A DNA stretch of 64,000 nt from Sulfurospirillum sp. (GCA_016744795.1 JADGDR010000010.1:1-64000), one strand, 5' to 3'; positions 1 to 10,144 are shown, numbered from the stretch's first letter. A program made the numbers and translations. The notes: generated by a model not told the origin, from the sequence alone.

Positions 1-857
1 TAAATCAAAACTTTAAAATTCCTACATGTAAAGAGTAAAACACTTTCACTTTTTAATGCTTTGAGCTCACTTGTGTATCCTTTTTTTGCAAATAATACAT
101 AGATATCTGCTTCTATATTAGACTCTTTACATAACTCTTTTAATTTTGAAAGTTCATTTTTTTTGAGTTTTTTATCTGTATATTTACAAAGCCCTACTAT
201 CTTTGTACCTACTTTTGTTTTTGCAACTAAGTCTATCTCACGCTCATCATCCCAGTATCTACCTATGTTATAAATCTTCTCCTGTGAAAAATTATATTTG
301 ATTAATTCATGAGAAAGTTGAGAAAAAACTAGGTCACTGAACTCTGCTTTTCTATTATTGTATATCTCATAAAATTCTTTATAATCTTTATCTCTTATAC
401 TTTTAAAAATAGGAGAAATAAAAGCAAACCAAAATCTTAAAAAAGGAGAATTAAAAAGAATTTTGTCCGATACATACACATCTTCTGTACATCTTTCTAA
501 CTTGATAAAGCCTTTATCACGAAGTTCTTCAACTAAGTCCATACCATCATCAAAAGAGAAACTTGCTCTTTTAAAACTAGAATTCGTTCTTCTATCTCCT
601 AAAGCACTAGCACTTAAAAGTCTATGGAATTTTTCATCTCCTGTTGTCAGTTTTGAGACATCATTTCTAAGAAATTTATACTCTTTTAGTATGTGCTTTT
701 GGATAAGTTTATCAAGTGGCTCTTCCATATTTAATGTGACATCAAGTCCACCAAAAACAGTAAAATACTCAACTGCAATTTCTAAATTTTTAGGGTTGTT
801 CTTTTTACAAAAAGAGCTAAACTGCTCCTGTAAAGTTTGTTTGTTTTGTATATTCAT
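1..857 (-). CDS. DUF234-like protein, 3' end at or beyond the window edge
   Basis: This minus-strand reading frame stays open for 285 codons from an ATG at 857 and runs off the left edge, where the last two bases (TA) could begin a stop. The C-terminal half has the look of the DUF234 part of archaeal-type ATPases: a segment with RFWFAFISP and then a PD-(D/E)XK-like core with EIDLVAKTK and GLCKY. The usual acidic residue before the K is not evident (GLCKY where relatives often have GECKW). There is no P-loop, so the ATPase half common in this family is missing. No good Shine-Dalgarno precedes the ATG; a TATAAT lies only a few bases upstream, so the message may be nearly leaderless. It is divergent from rpiB. 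Family assignment is from memory of the fold; function is unknown. Confidence 0.6.
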   Translation of the reverse strand, partial: MNIQNKQTLQEQFSSFCKKNNPKNLEIAVEYFTVFGGLDVTLNMEEPLDKLIQKHILKEYKFLRNDVSKLTTGDEKFHRLLSASALGDRRTNSSFKRASFSFDDGMDLVEELRDKGFIKLERCTEDVYVSDKILFNSPFLRFWFAFISPIFKSIRDKDYKEFYEIYNNRKAEFSDLVFSQLSHELIKYNFSQEKIYNIGRYWDDEREIDLVAKTKVGTKIVGLCKYTDKKLKKNELSKLKELCKESNIEADIYVLFAKKGYTSELKALKSESVLLFTCRNFKVLI

Positions 858-882
858 AATCTGATTATAACATATATTGTGG

Positions 883-888
883 TATAAT
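883..888 (+). promoter_or_regulatory. -10 element for rpiB
   Basis: A perfect TATAAT in the context GGTATAATCGC lies 27 bp before the TTG start of rpiB, in the 58-bp gap between divergent genes. The same GGTATAAT context recurs before gltX at 34718. Confidence 0.5.
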
Positions 889-915
889 CGCGAAAATTAT
901 ATATAAGGAATTTAT

Positions 916-1344
916 TTGAAATTTTTTATTGCAACAGATCATGCTGGAGTAGCAATCAAACCTAACATCATAGAGATGTTAAAAAAAAGAGGACATGAAA
1001 TAGTTGACTTAGGTCCTACAGATGCAAGCAGAGTTGACTACCCAGACTATGCACATAAACTTTGTCTAGAAGTTTTAGCAGATAATAATGCTTTTGGTAT
1101 CCTCATTTGTGGTTCCGGCATTGGTATGAGCCTTGCCGCAAACAAGCATAAAGGAATTCGTGCTGCACTTTGCCACGATGCTTATACTTCAAGTATGGCA
1201 AGAGCTCACAATGACGCAAATGTACTTTGCTTTGGTGAACGCATAGTTGGATTAGGTGTTGCTGAATCTATCATAGATGCTTGGTGTGATGGAAGTTTTG
1301 AAGGCGGAAGACACGCTGATCGTGTTAAAAAGATAGAGCTTTAA
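916..1344 (+). CDS. rpiB: Ribose-5-phosphate isomerase B
   Basis: Interconverts ribose 5-phosphate and ribulose 5-phosphate in the cytoplasmic pentose phosphate pathway. The 142-residue length is normal for RpiB. The N-terminus IATDHAGVAIK and the motif ICGSGIGMSLAANK near residues 63-76, which carries the active-site cysteine and phosphate loop, are diagnostic. The start is TTG, with AAGGA 6-7 bases upstream; no ATG is available nearby. It begins a plus-strand run of closely spaced genes (rpiB, coiled-coil protein, small peptide, apt, trpB, pepA, ychF) in which most neighbours touch or overlap, so the run is probably one operon. Confidence 0.96.
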   Translation: MKFFIATDHAGVAIKPNIIEMLKKRGHEIVDLGPTDASRVDYPDYAHKLCLEVLADNNAFGILICGSGIGMSLAANKHKGIRAALCHDAYTSSMARAHNDANVLCFGERIVGLGVAESIIDAWCDGSFEGGRHADRVKKIEL

Positions 1345-1346
1345 TT

Positions 1347-1679
1347 ATGCTTATAGAGTGGATTGTAACAACAACACTAGCTTCACTTTGTGTATACCTA
1401 ACTATCATGGTTTTTTATTTTAAAACCCTTCTCAAAAAAGAGAAATTAGGTAGTGTAGTTGTTAAAAACACTCTAGGTGACGCAGAAGTTGTCATAAGAA
1501 AATATCAAGTGCAACTTCAACGCTCGTTAGGTAATATTGACATACTAAGTGATGAACTTACAAAAGTTAAAAATGACCTAAAATCTTTACGAACTAGAAA
1601 CTCTCAATATCGTATGGAGAGTGATAAATTAAGACACCAAATAAAAGAACTTCAAGGAAAAATAGAGGCATTACTCTAA
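1347..1679 (+). CDS. Membrane-anchored coiled-coil protein, unknown
   Basis: A 110-residue protein with one N-terminal membrane segment (about residues 4-27) followed by a charged helical stretch from about residue 50 to the end, with the heptad pattern of a coiled coil (LRHQIKELQGKIEALL at the end). It starts 2 bases after rpiB stops and its stop codon overlaps the start of a 27-residue ORF. I do not recognise a named family. The layout resembles small bitopic scaffold or division-associated proteins, but nothing in the sequence proves that. The tail would face the cytoplasm if the short N-terminus is outside. Confidence 0.75.
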   Translation: MLIEWIVTTTLASLCVYLTIMVFYFKTLLKKEKLGSVVVKNTLGDAEVVIRKYQVQLQRSLGNIDILSDELTKVKNDLKSLRTRNSQYRMESDKLRHQIKELQGKIEALL

Positions 1680-1762
1680 TGGGAGTTGAAGTCATATCGT
1701 ACGGAGCCTTTGCTCTGTTCTTAACACTCTTGTTATACATAAAATACAAATTATTCAAATAG
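1679..1762 (+). CDS. 27-residue single-span membrane peptide
   Basis: A short ORF starts in the TAATG overlap with the preceding gene and ends at TAG, 10 bases before apt. It encodes a peptide that begins [11 protein letters not shown], continues with a leucine-rich hydrophobic stretch and ends in the basic YIKYKLFK, the pattern of a single membrane span with a cytoplasmic positive end. Translational coupling through the overlap, and its place between two co-directional genes, favour it being real. It could still be a spacer that happens to be open; conservation in relatives would decide. Confidence 0.5.
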   Translation: MGVEVISYGAFALFLTLLLYIKYKLFK

Positions 1763-1772
1763 GACAATAACC

Positions 1773-2327
1773 ATGAAAACATTAAATCAAAGCGACAAAG
1801 AATATCTACTTGACTCCATAAGAGATATAAAAGATTTTCCCAAACCAGGTATAGTTTTTAAAGACATTACAACACTTCTTTCAGATGCAAAAGCATATAA
1901 CTTTTTGATGGATCATTTGGCTGACAGATATCAAGATGAAGATATAGATTTTATAGCTGGTATTGAAGCTCGTGGTTTTATATTTGGAGCTGCACTTGCT
2001 GCAAAAATAAGAAAACCTTTTATTCCTATTAGAAAACCAGGTAAACTTCCATACACTACTATTAGTGAAAAATACTCTTTGGAATATGGTGTAGATGAAG
2101 TTGAAATTCATATAGATGCTTTTAAATGCGACAAAGAGAATCCAAAGGTTTTACTTATTGATGATTTAATAGCAACTGGTGGAACCGCAACTGCATCTGT
2201 TAGTCTGATAAATAAATCAGGTGCACAGTGCGTAGAAGTTTGTTTTTTACTAAATCTAACTTTCCTTCAAGGAGATAAAGAGATTAAAAAAATGACAAAT
2301 GTTTACTCAGTGTTGGAAGTTGACTAA
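1773..2327 (+). CDS. apt: Adenine phosphoribosyltransferase
   Basis: Makes AMP from adenine and PRPP in purine salvage. The 184-residue length fits the family. The N-terminus has [16 protein letters not shown], typical of Apt, and the PRPP-binding loop [14 protein letters not shown] is near residues 126-139. The ATG has AGGA 8 bases upstream. Its stop overlaps the trpB start (TAATG), so the two are probably translationally coupled although their pathways differ; such mixed housekeeping operons are common in Campylobacterota. Confidence 0.96.
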   Translation: MKTLNQSDKEYLLDSIRDIKDFPKPGIVFKDITTLLSDAKAYNFLMDHLADRYQDEDIDFIAGIEARGFIFGAALAAKIRKPFIPIRKPGKLPYTTISEKYSLEYGVDEVEIHIDAFKCDKENPKVLLIDDLIATGGTATASVSLINKSGAQCVEVCFLLNLTFLQGDKEIKKMTNVYSVLEVD

Positions 2328-3541
2328 TGTATATTCCAAAAGCTTCAAAATTTGATCCTGATTCAAATGGACATTTTGGTATATTTGGGGGTAGATATGT
2401 TCCTGAAACTCTAATGCCTACTCTTTTAGAACTAGATGAATTTTATAAAACTATACGTTTTGATAAAGAATTTTGGACTGAAGTTGATGCTTATCTCAAA
2501 GATTATGTTGGTCGCCCTTCTGCTCTTTATTATGCTAAAAATATTTCTGAAGAACTGGGTGCAAAAATCTACCTTAAAAGAGAAGATTTAAATCATACAG
2601 GAGCACACAAAGTAAACAATACTATTGTTCAAGGTCTTATGGCAAAGAAGATGGGTAAAAAAAGAGTAATTGCAGAGACTGGTGCAGGTCAACATGGCGT
2701 AGCAACTGCTACCATAGCAGCTCTTTTAGGTTTAGAGTGTGAAGTATTTATGGGAGAAAAAGATGTCGAGAGACAAGAACTTAACGTTTTTCGTATGAAA
2801 CTTCTTGGTGCAAAAGTGCATAGCGTAAAAAGTGGTAGCAGAACTTTAAAAGACGCCATGAATGCAGCCATACGTAACTGGGTAACAAATGCAAGAGATA
2901 CTTTTTACATTATTGGAACTGTTGCAGGTCCTCATCCATACCCCATGATGGTGCGTGATTTTCAAGCTATCATTGGATATGAAGCAAAAGCACAGATACT
3001 AACAAAAGAGAATAGACTTCCAGACTATGTTATAGCTTGCATAGGTGGTGGTAGCAATGCAATTGGAGCTTTTAGTCACTTCTTGGAAAATGACGGTGTA
3101 ACATGCATTGGCATAGAAGCTGGTGGGTTAGGTGTTGAAACAGATAAACATGGGGCTAGTTTAGCTAAAGGAAGTCCTGGCGTTCTTCATGGTCAAATGA
3201 GTTATATTCTTCAAGATGATGATGGACAGGTACTAGAAGCTCACTCCATAAGTGCTGGACTTGACTACCCTGGAATAGGTCCTGAACATTCTTATCTTAA
3301 AGAACTTAAAAAGGCAAGATATGAACACATTACTGACCAAGAAGCCTTAGATGCTTTTGTATGGTTAAGCCAAAAAGAGGGATTAATTCCTGCATTTGAA
3401 AGTTCACATGCAGTTGCATATCTTAAAAAGATACCAAAAGATGAGTTAAAAAACTCACTCATCATAGTAAATATTTCTGGTCGTGGAGATAAAGATATGA
3501 TACAAGCAAAAGAGTTATTAGATTTTGATAAGGAAAAATAA
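2327..3541 (+). CDS. trpB: Tryptophan synthase beta chain
   Basis: Condenses indole and serine to tryptophan using pyridoxal phosphate. The 404-residue length and the start [16 protein letters not shown] fit the canonical TrpB1 type. The PLP lysine lies in [12 protein letters not shown] (about residues 84-95) and the phosphate-binding loop in [11 protein letters not shown]. Its usual partner trpA and the rest of the trp pathway are not in the window, so the gene is separated from its operon here. It overlaps apt by one base and is followed closely by pepA. Intact in every motif I checked. Confidence 0.96.
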   Translation: MYIPKASKFDPDSNGHFGIFGGRYVPETLMPTLLELDEFYKTIRFDKEFWTEVDAYLKDYVGRPSALYYAKNISEELGAKIYLKREDLNHTGAHKVNNTIVQGLMAKKMGKKRVIAETGAGQHGVATATIAALLGLECEVFMGEKDVERQELNVFRMKLLGAKVHSVKSGSRTLKDAMNAAIRNWVTNARDTFYIIGTVAGPHPYPMMVRDFQAIIGYEAKAQILTKENRLPDYVIACIGGGSNAIGAFSHFLENDGVTCIGIEAGGLGVETDKHGASLAKGSPGVLHGQMSYILQDDDGQVLEAHSISAGLDYPGIGPEHSYLKELKKARYEHITDQEALDAFVWLSQKEGLIPAFESSHAVAYLKKIPKDELKNSLIIVNISGRGDKDMIQAKELLDFDKEK

Positions 3542-3542
3542 A

Positions 3543-5003
3543 ATGAAAATATTAATAGAAAACAAAAGACTAAATGAAATAAAAGCAGATATAAAAATTA
3601 TATTTGTAGTAAATAAAGACTTAAATCACAAAAGTATAGAAGATAAAGATACTTTGGAATTTTTAGGTTTTAAAGGTGAAAGCGAAGAGAGTTGTTTCTT
3701 AACAGAGAAAAAAACTGTATATGTTGGTATTGAATCACTTAATAATGAAGAGATAAGACTTGCATCTTCAAAAGCTATTAATATCATAAAAAGCACAAAT
3801 GCAAAAAGCATAAAAATAGGAACTTACTCTGGGGATTGCCCTGGTGAAAACATCAAAGCTATGAGTGAAGCATTTATACTTGGAAGTTATAGTTTTGAAG
3901 AGTATAAATCTAAAAAAAATCCAATTAAAATAGAAACTATCACTATATGTTTAGATGATTTCAGTAGACCTGATGTATCGCAAGAGACTGCAAAAAAAGC
4001 AGTAAAAGTAGGAACTATCATAGCTAACTCTACAAACTACGCAAAAAACTTAGTAAACACTATCCCTTATGAGATGACATCAGTAAAACTTGCTGAAGTT
4101 GCACAAGAGTTAGATGGTCTTGAAAATGTTACATGCAAAGTATATGATGAGAAGTTTTTAGAAGAACAAGGAATGGGTGCATTTTTAGCAGTTAATAGAG
4201 CTAGTCATATACCTCCTCGTCTTATTCACGTTATATACAAACCAAAAAATGCAAAAGAAAAATTTGTATATGTGGGAAAAGGTTTGACTTACGATAGTGG
4301 TGGACTTAGTCTAAAGCCAGGAAGTTCAATGGTATCAATGAAATCAGATATGAGTGGAGGAGCAGCTGTTCTTGGTATTATAAAAGGTGCAGCTAGTCTT
4401 GATCTTCCTTATGAAGTTCATGCGATAGTAGGAGCAACTGAAAATTCAATAGGACCAGAAGCTTACAAACCTGATGATGTATTAGTAGCAAAAAATGGAA
4501 AAACCATAGAAATAGGAAATACAGATGCAGAAGGACGTTTAGTTCTTGCTGATTGTCTTTGTTACGCTTGTGAGCAAAAACCTGATTACTTAATTGATAT
4601 GGCTACTTTAACTGGTGCTTGTGTTGTAGCACTTGGTGAGTATACAACTGCGATTATGGGACATTCAAGTTCACTAAAACAATCTCTTGGCGACTCAGCT
4701 TCTAATAGCGGTGAGCTTACAGGAACCTTACCATTTAACAGATACCTAAAAAAACAACTTAAAAGCCCAATTGCAGATTTAAGCAACATTGCATCTACAC
4801 GTTATGGTGGTGCTATTACAGCTGGAATGTTTCTAGATAACTTTGTTACAGATGAATATAAAGACAAATGGTTACACCTTGACATTGCAGGACCTGCTTT
4901 TGTTGATAAAGATTGGGGATATAATCAATGTGGAGCAAGTGGAGCTGGTATAAGAATGAACCTATACTGGATGATTGAAAAAAGTAAAGAAGAGGCTAAA
5001 TAA
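3543..5003 (+). CDS. pepA: Leucyl aminopeptidase (M17 family)
   Basis: A cytoplasmic two-metal aminopeptidase that removes N-terminal residues from peptides. The diagnostic NTDAEGRL motif is at about residue 326 and the metal-binding GKGLTYDSGG near residue 245. Length from the chosen start is 486 residues, normal for PepA. An in-frame TTG at 3525 would overlap trpB. The ATG at 3543 is preferred because AAGGA lies just upstream at the right distance and it directly follows the trpB stop. The stop overlaps the ychF start (TAATG), suggesting coupled translation. Confidence 0.95.
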   Translation: MKILIENKRLNEIKADIKIIFVVNKDLNHKSIEDKDTLEFLGFKGESEESCFLTEKKTVYVGIESLNNEEIRLASSKAINIIKSTNAKSIKIGTYSGDCPGENIKAMSEAFILGSYSFEEYKSKKNPIKIETITICLDDFSRPDVSQETAKKAVKVGTIIANSTNYAKNLVNTIPYEMTSVKLAEVAQELDGLENVTCKVYDEKFLEEQGMGAFLAVNRASHIPPRLIHVIYKPKNAKEKFVYVGKGLTYDSGGLSLKPGSSMVSMKSDMSGGAAVLGIIKGAASLDLPYEVHAIVGATENSIGPEAYKPDDVLVAKNGKTIEIGNTDAEGRLVLADCLCYACEQKPDYLIDMATLTGACVVALGEYTTAIMGHSSSLKQSLGDSASNSGELTGTLPFNRYLKKQLKSPIADLSNIASTRYGGAITAGMFLDNFVTDEYKDKWLHLDIAGPAFVDKDWGYNQCGASGAGIRMNLYWMIEKSKEEAK

Positions 5004-6103
5004 TGGGACTAGGTGTAGGAATAGTAGGACTTCCAAATATTGGGAAATCAACAACTTTTAACGCTTTAACAAAGGCACAAAATGCAGAAAGTGCAAACTA
5101 TCCATTTTGTACGATTGAGCCAAATAAAGCAATAGTTCCTGTTCCTGATGACAGATTAAACGAACTAGCAAAGATAGTTAATCCAGAGCGTATTCAGTAC
5201 TCTACCGTAGATTTTGTAGATATCGCAGGGCTCGTTAAAGGAGCTTCAACTGGCGAAGGTCTTGGTAATCAGTTTTTATCAAATATTCGTGAAGTTGAAG
5301 TTATATTGCATATGGTAAGATGTTTTGAAGATGACAATATTACTCATGTTGAGGGGAAGATTGACCCTTTGAGAGATATTGAAATTATTGAGAGTGAATT
5401 AATCTTTGCTGACATTCAACAGCTTGATAAAAAAGTGGATAAACTTTTTCGTACTTCAAAAGCAGACAAAAGTGTTCGTGCAGCTCATGAATTTTCACTA
5501 GAACTTAAAGCTCACCTTGATGATATAAAACCCGTTAGTACCTTTGCTAAAAAAGATGATCCAATGTTTGAAGAGTTAGATCGTGAACTAAGATTTTTAT
5601 CAAATAAAGAAATAATATATGGTGCAAATGTAGATGAAGACTCTCTTTTGCAAGACAATGATTTTGTAACAAAAGTAAAAGCACATGCTAAAGAAGTTGG
5701 AGCAGAAGTTATAGTTCTTTGTGCAAAAATAGAAGAAGAGCTTTGCGGACTTGAAGAGGAAGAAGCTCAAGAATTTTTAGCAGATCTTGGCATAGAAGAG
5801 TCTGGGTTAAACAAAATAATACATACAGCATTTGCTAAACTAAACCTTATTAGCTACTTTACAGCGGGAGTTATGGAAGTAAGAGCATGGACAATTAGCA
5901 AGGGGTGGAAAGCTCCAAAATCAGCTTCAGTTATACATAATGATTTTGAAAAAGGTTTTATTCGTGCGGAAGTAATAGCCTATGAAGATTTCGTTACATG
6001 TAAAGGAGAAAATAACGCAAAGGATGCTGGTAAAATGAGATTGGAAGGAAAAGATTACATTGTCAATGATGGCGATGTAATGCATTTTAGATTTAACGTG
6101 TAA
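5003..6103 (+). CDS. ychF: YchF/Ola1-type ATPase
   Basis: An Obg-family P-loop NTPase that prefers ATP and binds ribosomes; linked to translation and oxidative stress responses. The 366-residue protein has the P-loop GLPNIGKST at residues 9-17, the switch region [10 protein letters not shown], the G3 sequence [10 protein letters not shown] and a C-terminal TGS-like domain ending MHFRFNV. YchF proteins carry a non-canonical G4 motif, which explains their ATP preference. The start overlaps the stop of pepA. It is the last gene of the tight run; the next gene, a chemoreceptor, starts 14 bases later. Confidence 0.95.
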   Translation: MGLGVGIVGLPNIGKSTTFNALTKAQNAESANYPFCTIEPNKAIVPVPDDRLNELAKIVNPERIQYSTVDFVDIAGLVKGASTGEGLGNQFLSNIREVEVILHMVRCFEDDNITHVEGKIDPLRDIEIIESELIFADIQQLDKKVDKLFRTSKADKSVRAAHEFSLELKAHLDDIKPVSTFAKKDDPMFEELDRELRFLSNKEIIYGANVDEDSLLQDNDFVTKVKAHAKEVGAEVIVLCAKIEEELCGLEEEEAQEFLADLGIEESGLNKIIHTAFAKLNLISYFTAGVMEVRAWTISKGWKAPKSASVIHNDFEKGFIRAEVIAYEDFVTCKGENNAKDAGKMRLEGKDYIVNDGDVMHFRFNV

Positions 6104-6117
6104 AAAAAAGGATGATT

Positions 6118-7698
6118 GTGGATAATCTGAGTATAAAGAGTAAAGTGTATATTATGTTGGCAATTTCTATGTTTGCTTTTATAACTATGAACTTATATAT
6201 AAGTTCACTTGTAAGTTCAAGTCAAAAAGAGACTTCTATCATTAATGTTTTGGGTAAACAAAGAATGCTAAGTCAAAAAATATCAAGAGAGATCCTTTCT
6301 TGGTATAAATTTAAAACACTTACATCTCTTGAAGGCATAAGAGACTCGTCTAATGCCTTTAACAAAGTAATACAAGAACAACAAAATGGAAAAATGTCTT
6401 TAGGAAATATGACCATAGAATTAAGAATGGATAATGAGTTTAAAAATAAAACCAATGAAATATACTCTTTATGGATTCCTTTTTATGAAAGGATTCAAAA
6501 AGTTATTGAACAAACAGAGAAAAACAATATAGCTAAATCGGAACTTCAAAAAGACCTCAAACTTTTGAAATTAAGTAATGATGCTGTAAAAATATATGCA
6601 CAACATTCAGAAGAAATAATGTCTAAAATCAATACTCTTTCATATTTGAATATTTTACTAAATATCATTATTATGGCAATAATTATATACACTTTTACAA
6701 CTCTTATATTAAGAAGATTAGAAAATGTTGCAAAATTTGCTGAAAATGTTGCAAAAACACAGGACTATACAAAAAAATTATCAATTATAAATAATGATGA
6801 GATAGGGAAAATTCTTACTCAAATCAATAATTTCATATCAAAAACTAAAGATTTAGTGCAAAATGCAAAAACAACTTCAAATGAGAATGCTGCAATAGCA
6901 AATCAACTCGCATCATCATCTATTGAAGTTGGTAAGTCTGCTCAAAAATCAATGATAATTGTAAATGAAACTACCCAAAAAGCAAATGAAACAAAAATAG
7001 AGATGCTCAAATCTATAGATAAAGTAGAAAATAACAAAAAAGAGATTATAGAAGCAAATAAAAGCCTTAACCAATCTAAAAATGATATTTACAAACTAAC
7101 AAAAACTATAGAAGAGAATACTAAAGAAGAGATGGAATTAGCTCTAAAAATAAAAGAGTTAAGTACAACAGCAACAGATGTGCAAAATGTACTTGGTATT
7201 ATAGGTGACATAGCAGATCAAACAAATCTTTTAGCACTAAATGCTGCTATTGAAGCTGCTCGTGCTGGTGAACATGGTCGTGGGTTTGCAGTTGTCGCTG
7301 ATGAAGTTAGAAACTTAGCAGAAAGAACACAAAAATCTCTTGGAGAAATTAGTGCGACAATAAATATCATTGTCCAATCTATTAATGATTCAAGTGAGCA
7401 AATGAATGAAAGTGCTCAAAAAAATCAAAAAATTTCTGATATGGCACAATCAACACAAGATAGAATAAGTAATATATCAGATACTATGCACCAAGCTTCT
7501 GCTGTCAACGAAGAAAGTGTGCGTGATTATGTAACAATGGGTAAAGAACTTAGTGAAATCATAACTCTAATAGAAAAAATAAATATAATCTCAACCCAAA
7601 ATGCAACAAACGTGGATGAAATATCAGGTGCAGCAGGTCATCTTACAGATATGACTAAAGAATTAAACAATAAGTTAAATCAATTTAAGACAAGTTAA
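6118..7698 (+). CDS. Methyl-accepting chemotaxis protein with PilJ-type sensor domain
   Basis: A membrane chemoreceptor. N-terminal membrane segment (about residues 11-31), then a periplasmic region opening with [19 protein letters not shown], the PilJ/NarX-like signature seen in nitrate-sensing receptors. A second membrane segment lies near residues 180-198, then a HAMP-like linker and a signalling domain whose hairpin tip reads [22 protein letters not shown] at 6112 is possible, but its AAAAGG would then touch the start codon. The in-frame GTG at 6118 has that Shine-Dalgarno at 6 bases, so I chose it. Family knowledge: PilJ-domain receptors such as McpN sense nitrate. Nitrate sensing here is inference, helped by nap genes 9-15 kb away. 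Confidence 0.88.
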   Translation: MDNLSIKSKVYIMLAISMFAFITMNLYISSLVSSSQKETSIINVLGKQRMLSQKISREILSWYKFKTLTSLEGIRDSSNAFNKVIQEQQNGKMSLGNMTIELRMDNEFKNKTNEIYSLWIPFYERIQKVIEQTEKNNIAKSELQKDLKLLKLSNDAVKIYAQHSEEIMSKINTLSYLNILLNIIIMAIIIYTFTTLILRRLENVAKFAENVAKTQDYTKKLSIINNDEIGKILTQINNFISKTKDLVQNAKTTSNENAAIANQLASSSIEVGKSAQKSMIIVNETTQKANETKIEMLKSIDKVENNKKEIIEANKSLNQSKNDIYKLTKTIEENTKEEMELALKIKELSTTATDVQNVLGIIGDIADQTNLLALNAAIEAARAGEHGRGFAVVADEVRNLAERTQKSLGEISATINIIVQSINDSSEQMNESAQKNQKISDMAQSTQDRISNISDTMHQASAVNEESVRDYVTMGKELSEIITLIEKINIISTQNATNVDEISGAAGHLTDMTKELNNKLNQFKTS

Positions 7699-9034
7699 TT
7701 GAATATAAATCAAGATTTAACAACGGAGTCAATAAAAAAACATCTAAAAAATATTGCTATACCATCAAGTATAGGGTATTTTTTTCATACTATGTTTAAC
7801 GTAACTGACACCTTTTTTGCAGCAGAAATATCAACTCAAGCAGTAGCTTCACTTTCACTGACTTTTTCTATATTTTTTATCATCATCGCAGTTGCTGGTG
7901 GTATGAGTCAAGGAGTTACTTCTCTTATAGGAAATGCTATAGGAGAGAAAAAAGTAAATGATGCAAAATAAATAATCCTTCATGTACTATTTTTTGCAAT
8001 CTGCATTACTATAATAATAACAACTATTGGTCTCTTAAGTGCCCCTTTTTTAATGAAAGTTTTAGGAGCCAAAGGTGAGTATTTAAAAGAAGCACTATCA
8101 TACATAAATGTAGTGCTTTGTGGTGCTATATTTTATGTTGGTGCCTTTTTTACAAATTCGATTCTAACCTCAATAGGGAATACCAAGCCTTTTAGAAACT
8201 TCTTGCTTATTGGCTTTTTTTAAATATTGTTTTAGATTTTTGGTTTATACAAGGAGGCTATGGAGTTAAGCCTATGGGTGTTGGAGGTATTGCTTACGCA
8301 ACTATCATTATAGAGTTTTTAGGTTTTATATATCTTTTTAGTATTTTAAGAAAGACTTATTTACTTCAAGATTTACCTATATTCATATTTGATAAACAAA
8401 TAATTTTTTCATTTTTTAAACAAGGAACTCCTCCAACTATAAACATGCTACTAATGGCTCTTGGTATGTTCATTATAACTTACTATATATCTGATTTTGG
8501 TCAACATGTTGTTGCTGCTTATGGGATTGCAATTAGGATTGATCAAATATTTTTACTTCCTAGTATTGGCATTAATGTTGCAGTTCTTGCTATAGTCTCT
8601 CAAAATAATGGGGCAGGATTATATGATAGAGTAAAACAAAGTGTTATTTATACTCAAAAAGTTGGTTTTATTTTATGGATTATTGGAATGTTATCATTAT
8701 TTATATTTGGAGAGTACCTGCTAAAAATATTCACCAATGACACCCAAGTAATTGAGGCTGGTTTAAGTTACCTCTATGCGGCTGCAATTTCACTCTATGC
8801 ATATATGTTAGTATTTATCAATATATCTTTTTTACAAGGCATAAAAAACCAGCACTTTTAGTTTATTTAAGTCTTATTAGACAACTTCTTATCCCTGTTG
8901 TTGTATTTAGTTTATTTGCTTACTATAAAAATTACCTCTTAGTTTTTATTGCTGGGGGCTTGTAGCTTTCATATGGTTATCGGCATTTTTTTATTGTTTG
9001 GTATGCAAAACATAAATTTAATGAAATCCTTTAA
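7699..9034 (+). pseudogene. MATE-family efflux transporter, broken by a stop and several frameshifts
   Basis: The reading frame starts at a TTG touching the chemoreceptor stop and shows a clear MATE start (AIPSSIGYFFHTMFNVTDTFF). It is interrupted by an in-frame TAA at 7969-7971, after which the same frame continues as recognisable transporter (LLSAPFLMKVLGAKGEYLKEAL). A one-base loss in the T7 run at 8215-8221 shifts frame into the segment with MGVGGIAYATII. A second loss occurs in the A6 run near 8843-8848 (continuing PALLVYLSLIRQLLIP), a third indel near the G5 run at 8954-8958, and a fourth in the T7 run at 8986-8992. The last frame ends at 9032-9034. Neighbouring genes are intact, so local decay is more likely than poor sequence. 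A functional product is not expected. Confidence 0.88.
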
Positions 9035-9062
9035 ATAAAATTTTATATTAAATAAAACTTGC

Positions 9063-9068
9063 TATAAT
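9063..9068 (+). promoter_or_regulatory. -10 element for the permease gene
   Basis: A perfect TATAAT lies 30 bp before the TTG start at 9098. It is followed by TGATAATCATT (9075-9085), which resembles half of a Fur/Zur-type operator. Metal control would suit a metal-efflux gene, but this is only suggestive. Confidence 0.4.
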
Positions 9069-9097
9069 TAATACTGATAATCATTTAAAGGTATATT

Positions 9098-10144
9098 TTG
9101 GTATTTATTTCTACATTTTTGAGTAACTTTTGGCATTTTACGAGTTTAATTTCTTTCTACATTATCTTTGGTCTTTTGATAGCTGGTATTATTAAACAAC
9201 TAATTCCAGATAGTTATATACAAAAACATATAGGGAAAAATTCCATAGGTTCAGTTTTCAAAGCTGCTCTTCTTGGAATCCCTCTTCCACTTTGTTCTTG
9301 TAGTGTTATACCTTTTGCAACCTCACTGAGAAATAGTGGCGCAAGTAAAAGTGCTATACAAACTTTTCTTATTTCTACTCCTATTACTGGTGTAGACTCT
9401 ATTAGTGCTACTTACGGAGCATTTGGATGGTTTTTTACCATTTATCGTGTAATAACTTCTGTTTTTATTTCTATCTTAGCTGGACTTCTCTCAATGCTGT
9501 TTATAAAAGAAAATGAAGTTAAGAAGTCTCTTTGGACCACTCAAGAACCTATTGGAAAAAAGCCTATTATATCTTTACATGTAAAGAGTAAAACACCTTT
9601 TATAAATCGTGTTTTTGATTATGCTTTTAACCAACTTTTTAGGGGAATAGCAAAATCACTTCTTATAGGTATATTTTTAGGTTCGCTTCTTAGTACAATA
9701 ATCCCTACTGATATGACTTCTCTTTTATCTGAGAATCTTCTGCTTAGTTATATCTTTGTATTACTTATTGCAATGCCTCTTTATGTCTGTGCAATAACTT
9801 CAATACCTATTGGAATCACTCTGATACTTACTGGTTTCTCACCTGGTGCTGCTTTTGTCTTTTTAACAGCCGGACCTGCTACTAATCTTATAACCATATC
9901 TGTAATTAAAAAAATACTAGGAACAAAGTCCACTATTATATATCTTAGTTCAGTTATATTTGGAACAATATTCTTTGCCTATATCATGGACACTACATTT
10001 TTAAGCTTTTTAGGAAGTGTTACACAAAGTGTGCATATAAATGAAGATGCTAGTCTATTAGAGGCTATTTCAGCTATTATCATGTTAGTTCTATTTTATA
10101 AATATATAGTACCTAAAAAAAGCTCAAAAGGTTGTTGTAGTTAA
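9098..10144 (+). CDS. Permease of the SO_0444 Cu/Zn efflux type
   Basis: A 348-residue integral membrane permease with about eight hydrophobic segments. The conserved core PLPLCSCSVIPFATSLRNSG (about residues 65-84) and a later AGPATNLITI segment mark the ArsP/DUF318 permease group. The CSC motif and the cysteine-rich C-terminus SSKGCCS point to the branch annotated as SO_0444-type copper/zinc efflux. Substrate is by family only. The TTG start has AAGG six bases upstream. It has its own promoter and follows the MATE pseudogene. Its last 4 bases overlap the 3' end of the convergent EAL gene. Confidence 0.8.
   Translation: MVFISTFLSNFWHFTSLISFYIIFGLLIAGIIKQLIPDSYIQKHIGKNSIGSVFKAALLGIPLPLCSCSVIPFATSLRNSGASKSAIQTFLISTPITGVDSISATYGAFGWFFTIYRVITSVFISILAGLLSMLFIKENEVKKSLWTTQEPIGKKPIISLHVKSKTPFINRVFDYAFNQLFRGIAKSLLIGIFLGSLLSTIIPTDMTSLLSENLLLSYIFVLLIAMPLYVCAITSIPIGITLILTGFSPGAAFVFLTAGPATNLITISVIKKILGTKSTIIYLSSVIFGTIFFAYIMDTTFLSFLGSVTQSVHINEDASLLEAISAIIMLVLFYKYIVPKKSSKGCCS

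Noticed and set aside
463-864. 133-codon plus-strand open frame at the left end
   Set aside because: It is the opposite strand of the DUF234-like gene, which has real family similarity; the plus frame has serine/leucine-rich antisense composition and no ribosome site.
7699-9034. MATE breaks as pure sequencing error
   Set aside because: Cannot be excluded for the homopolymers, but the in-frame TAA is a substitution and no other gene in the window is broken, so true decay is preferred.
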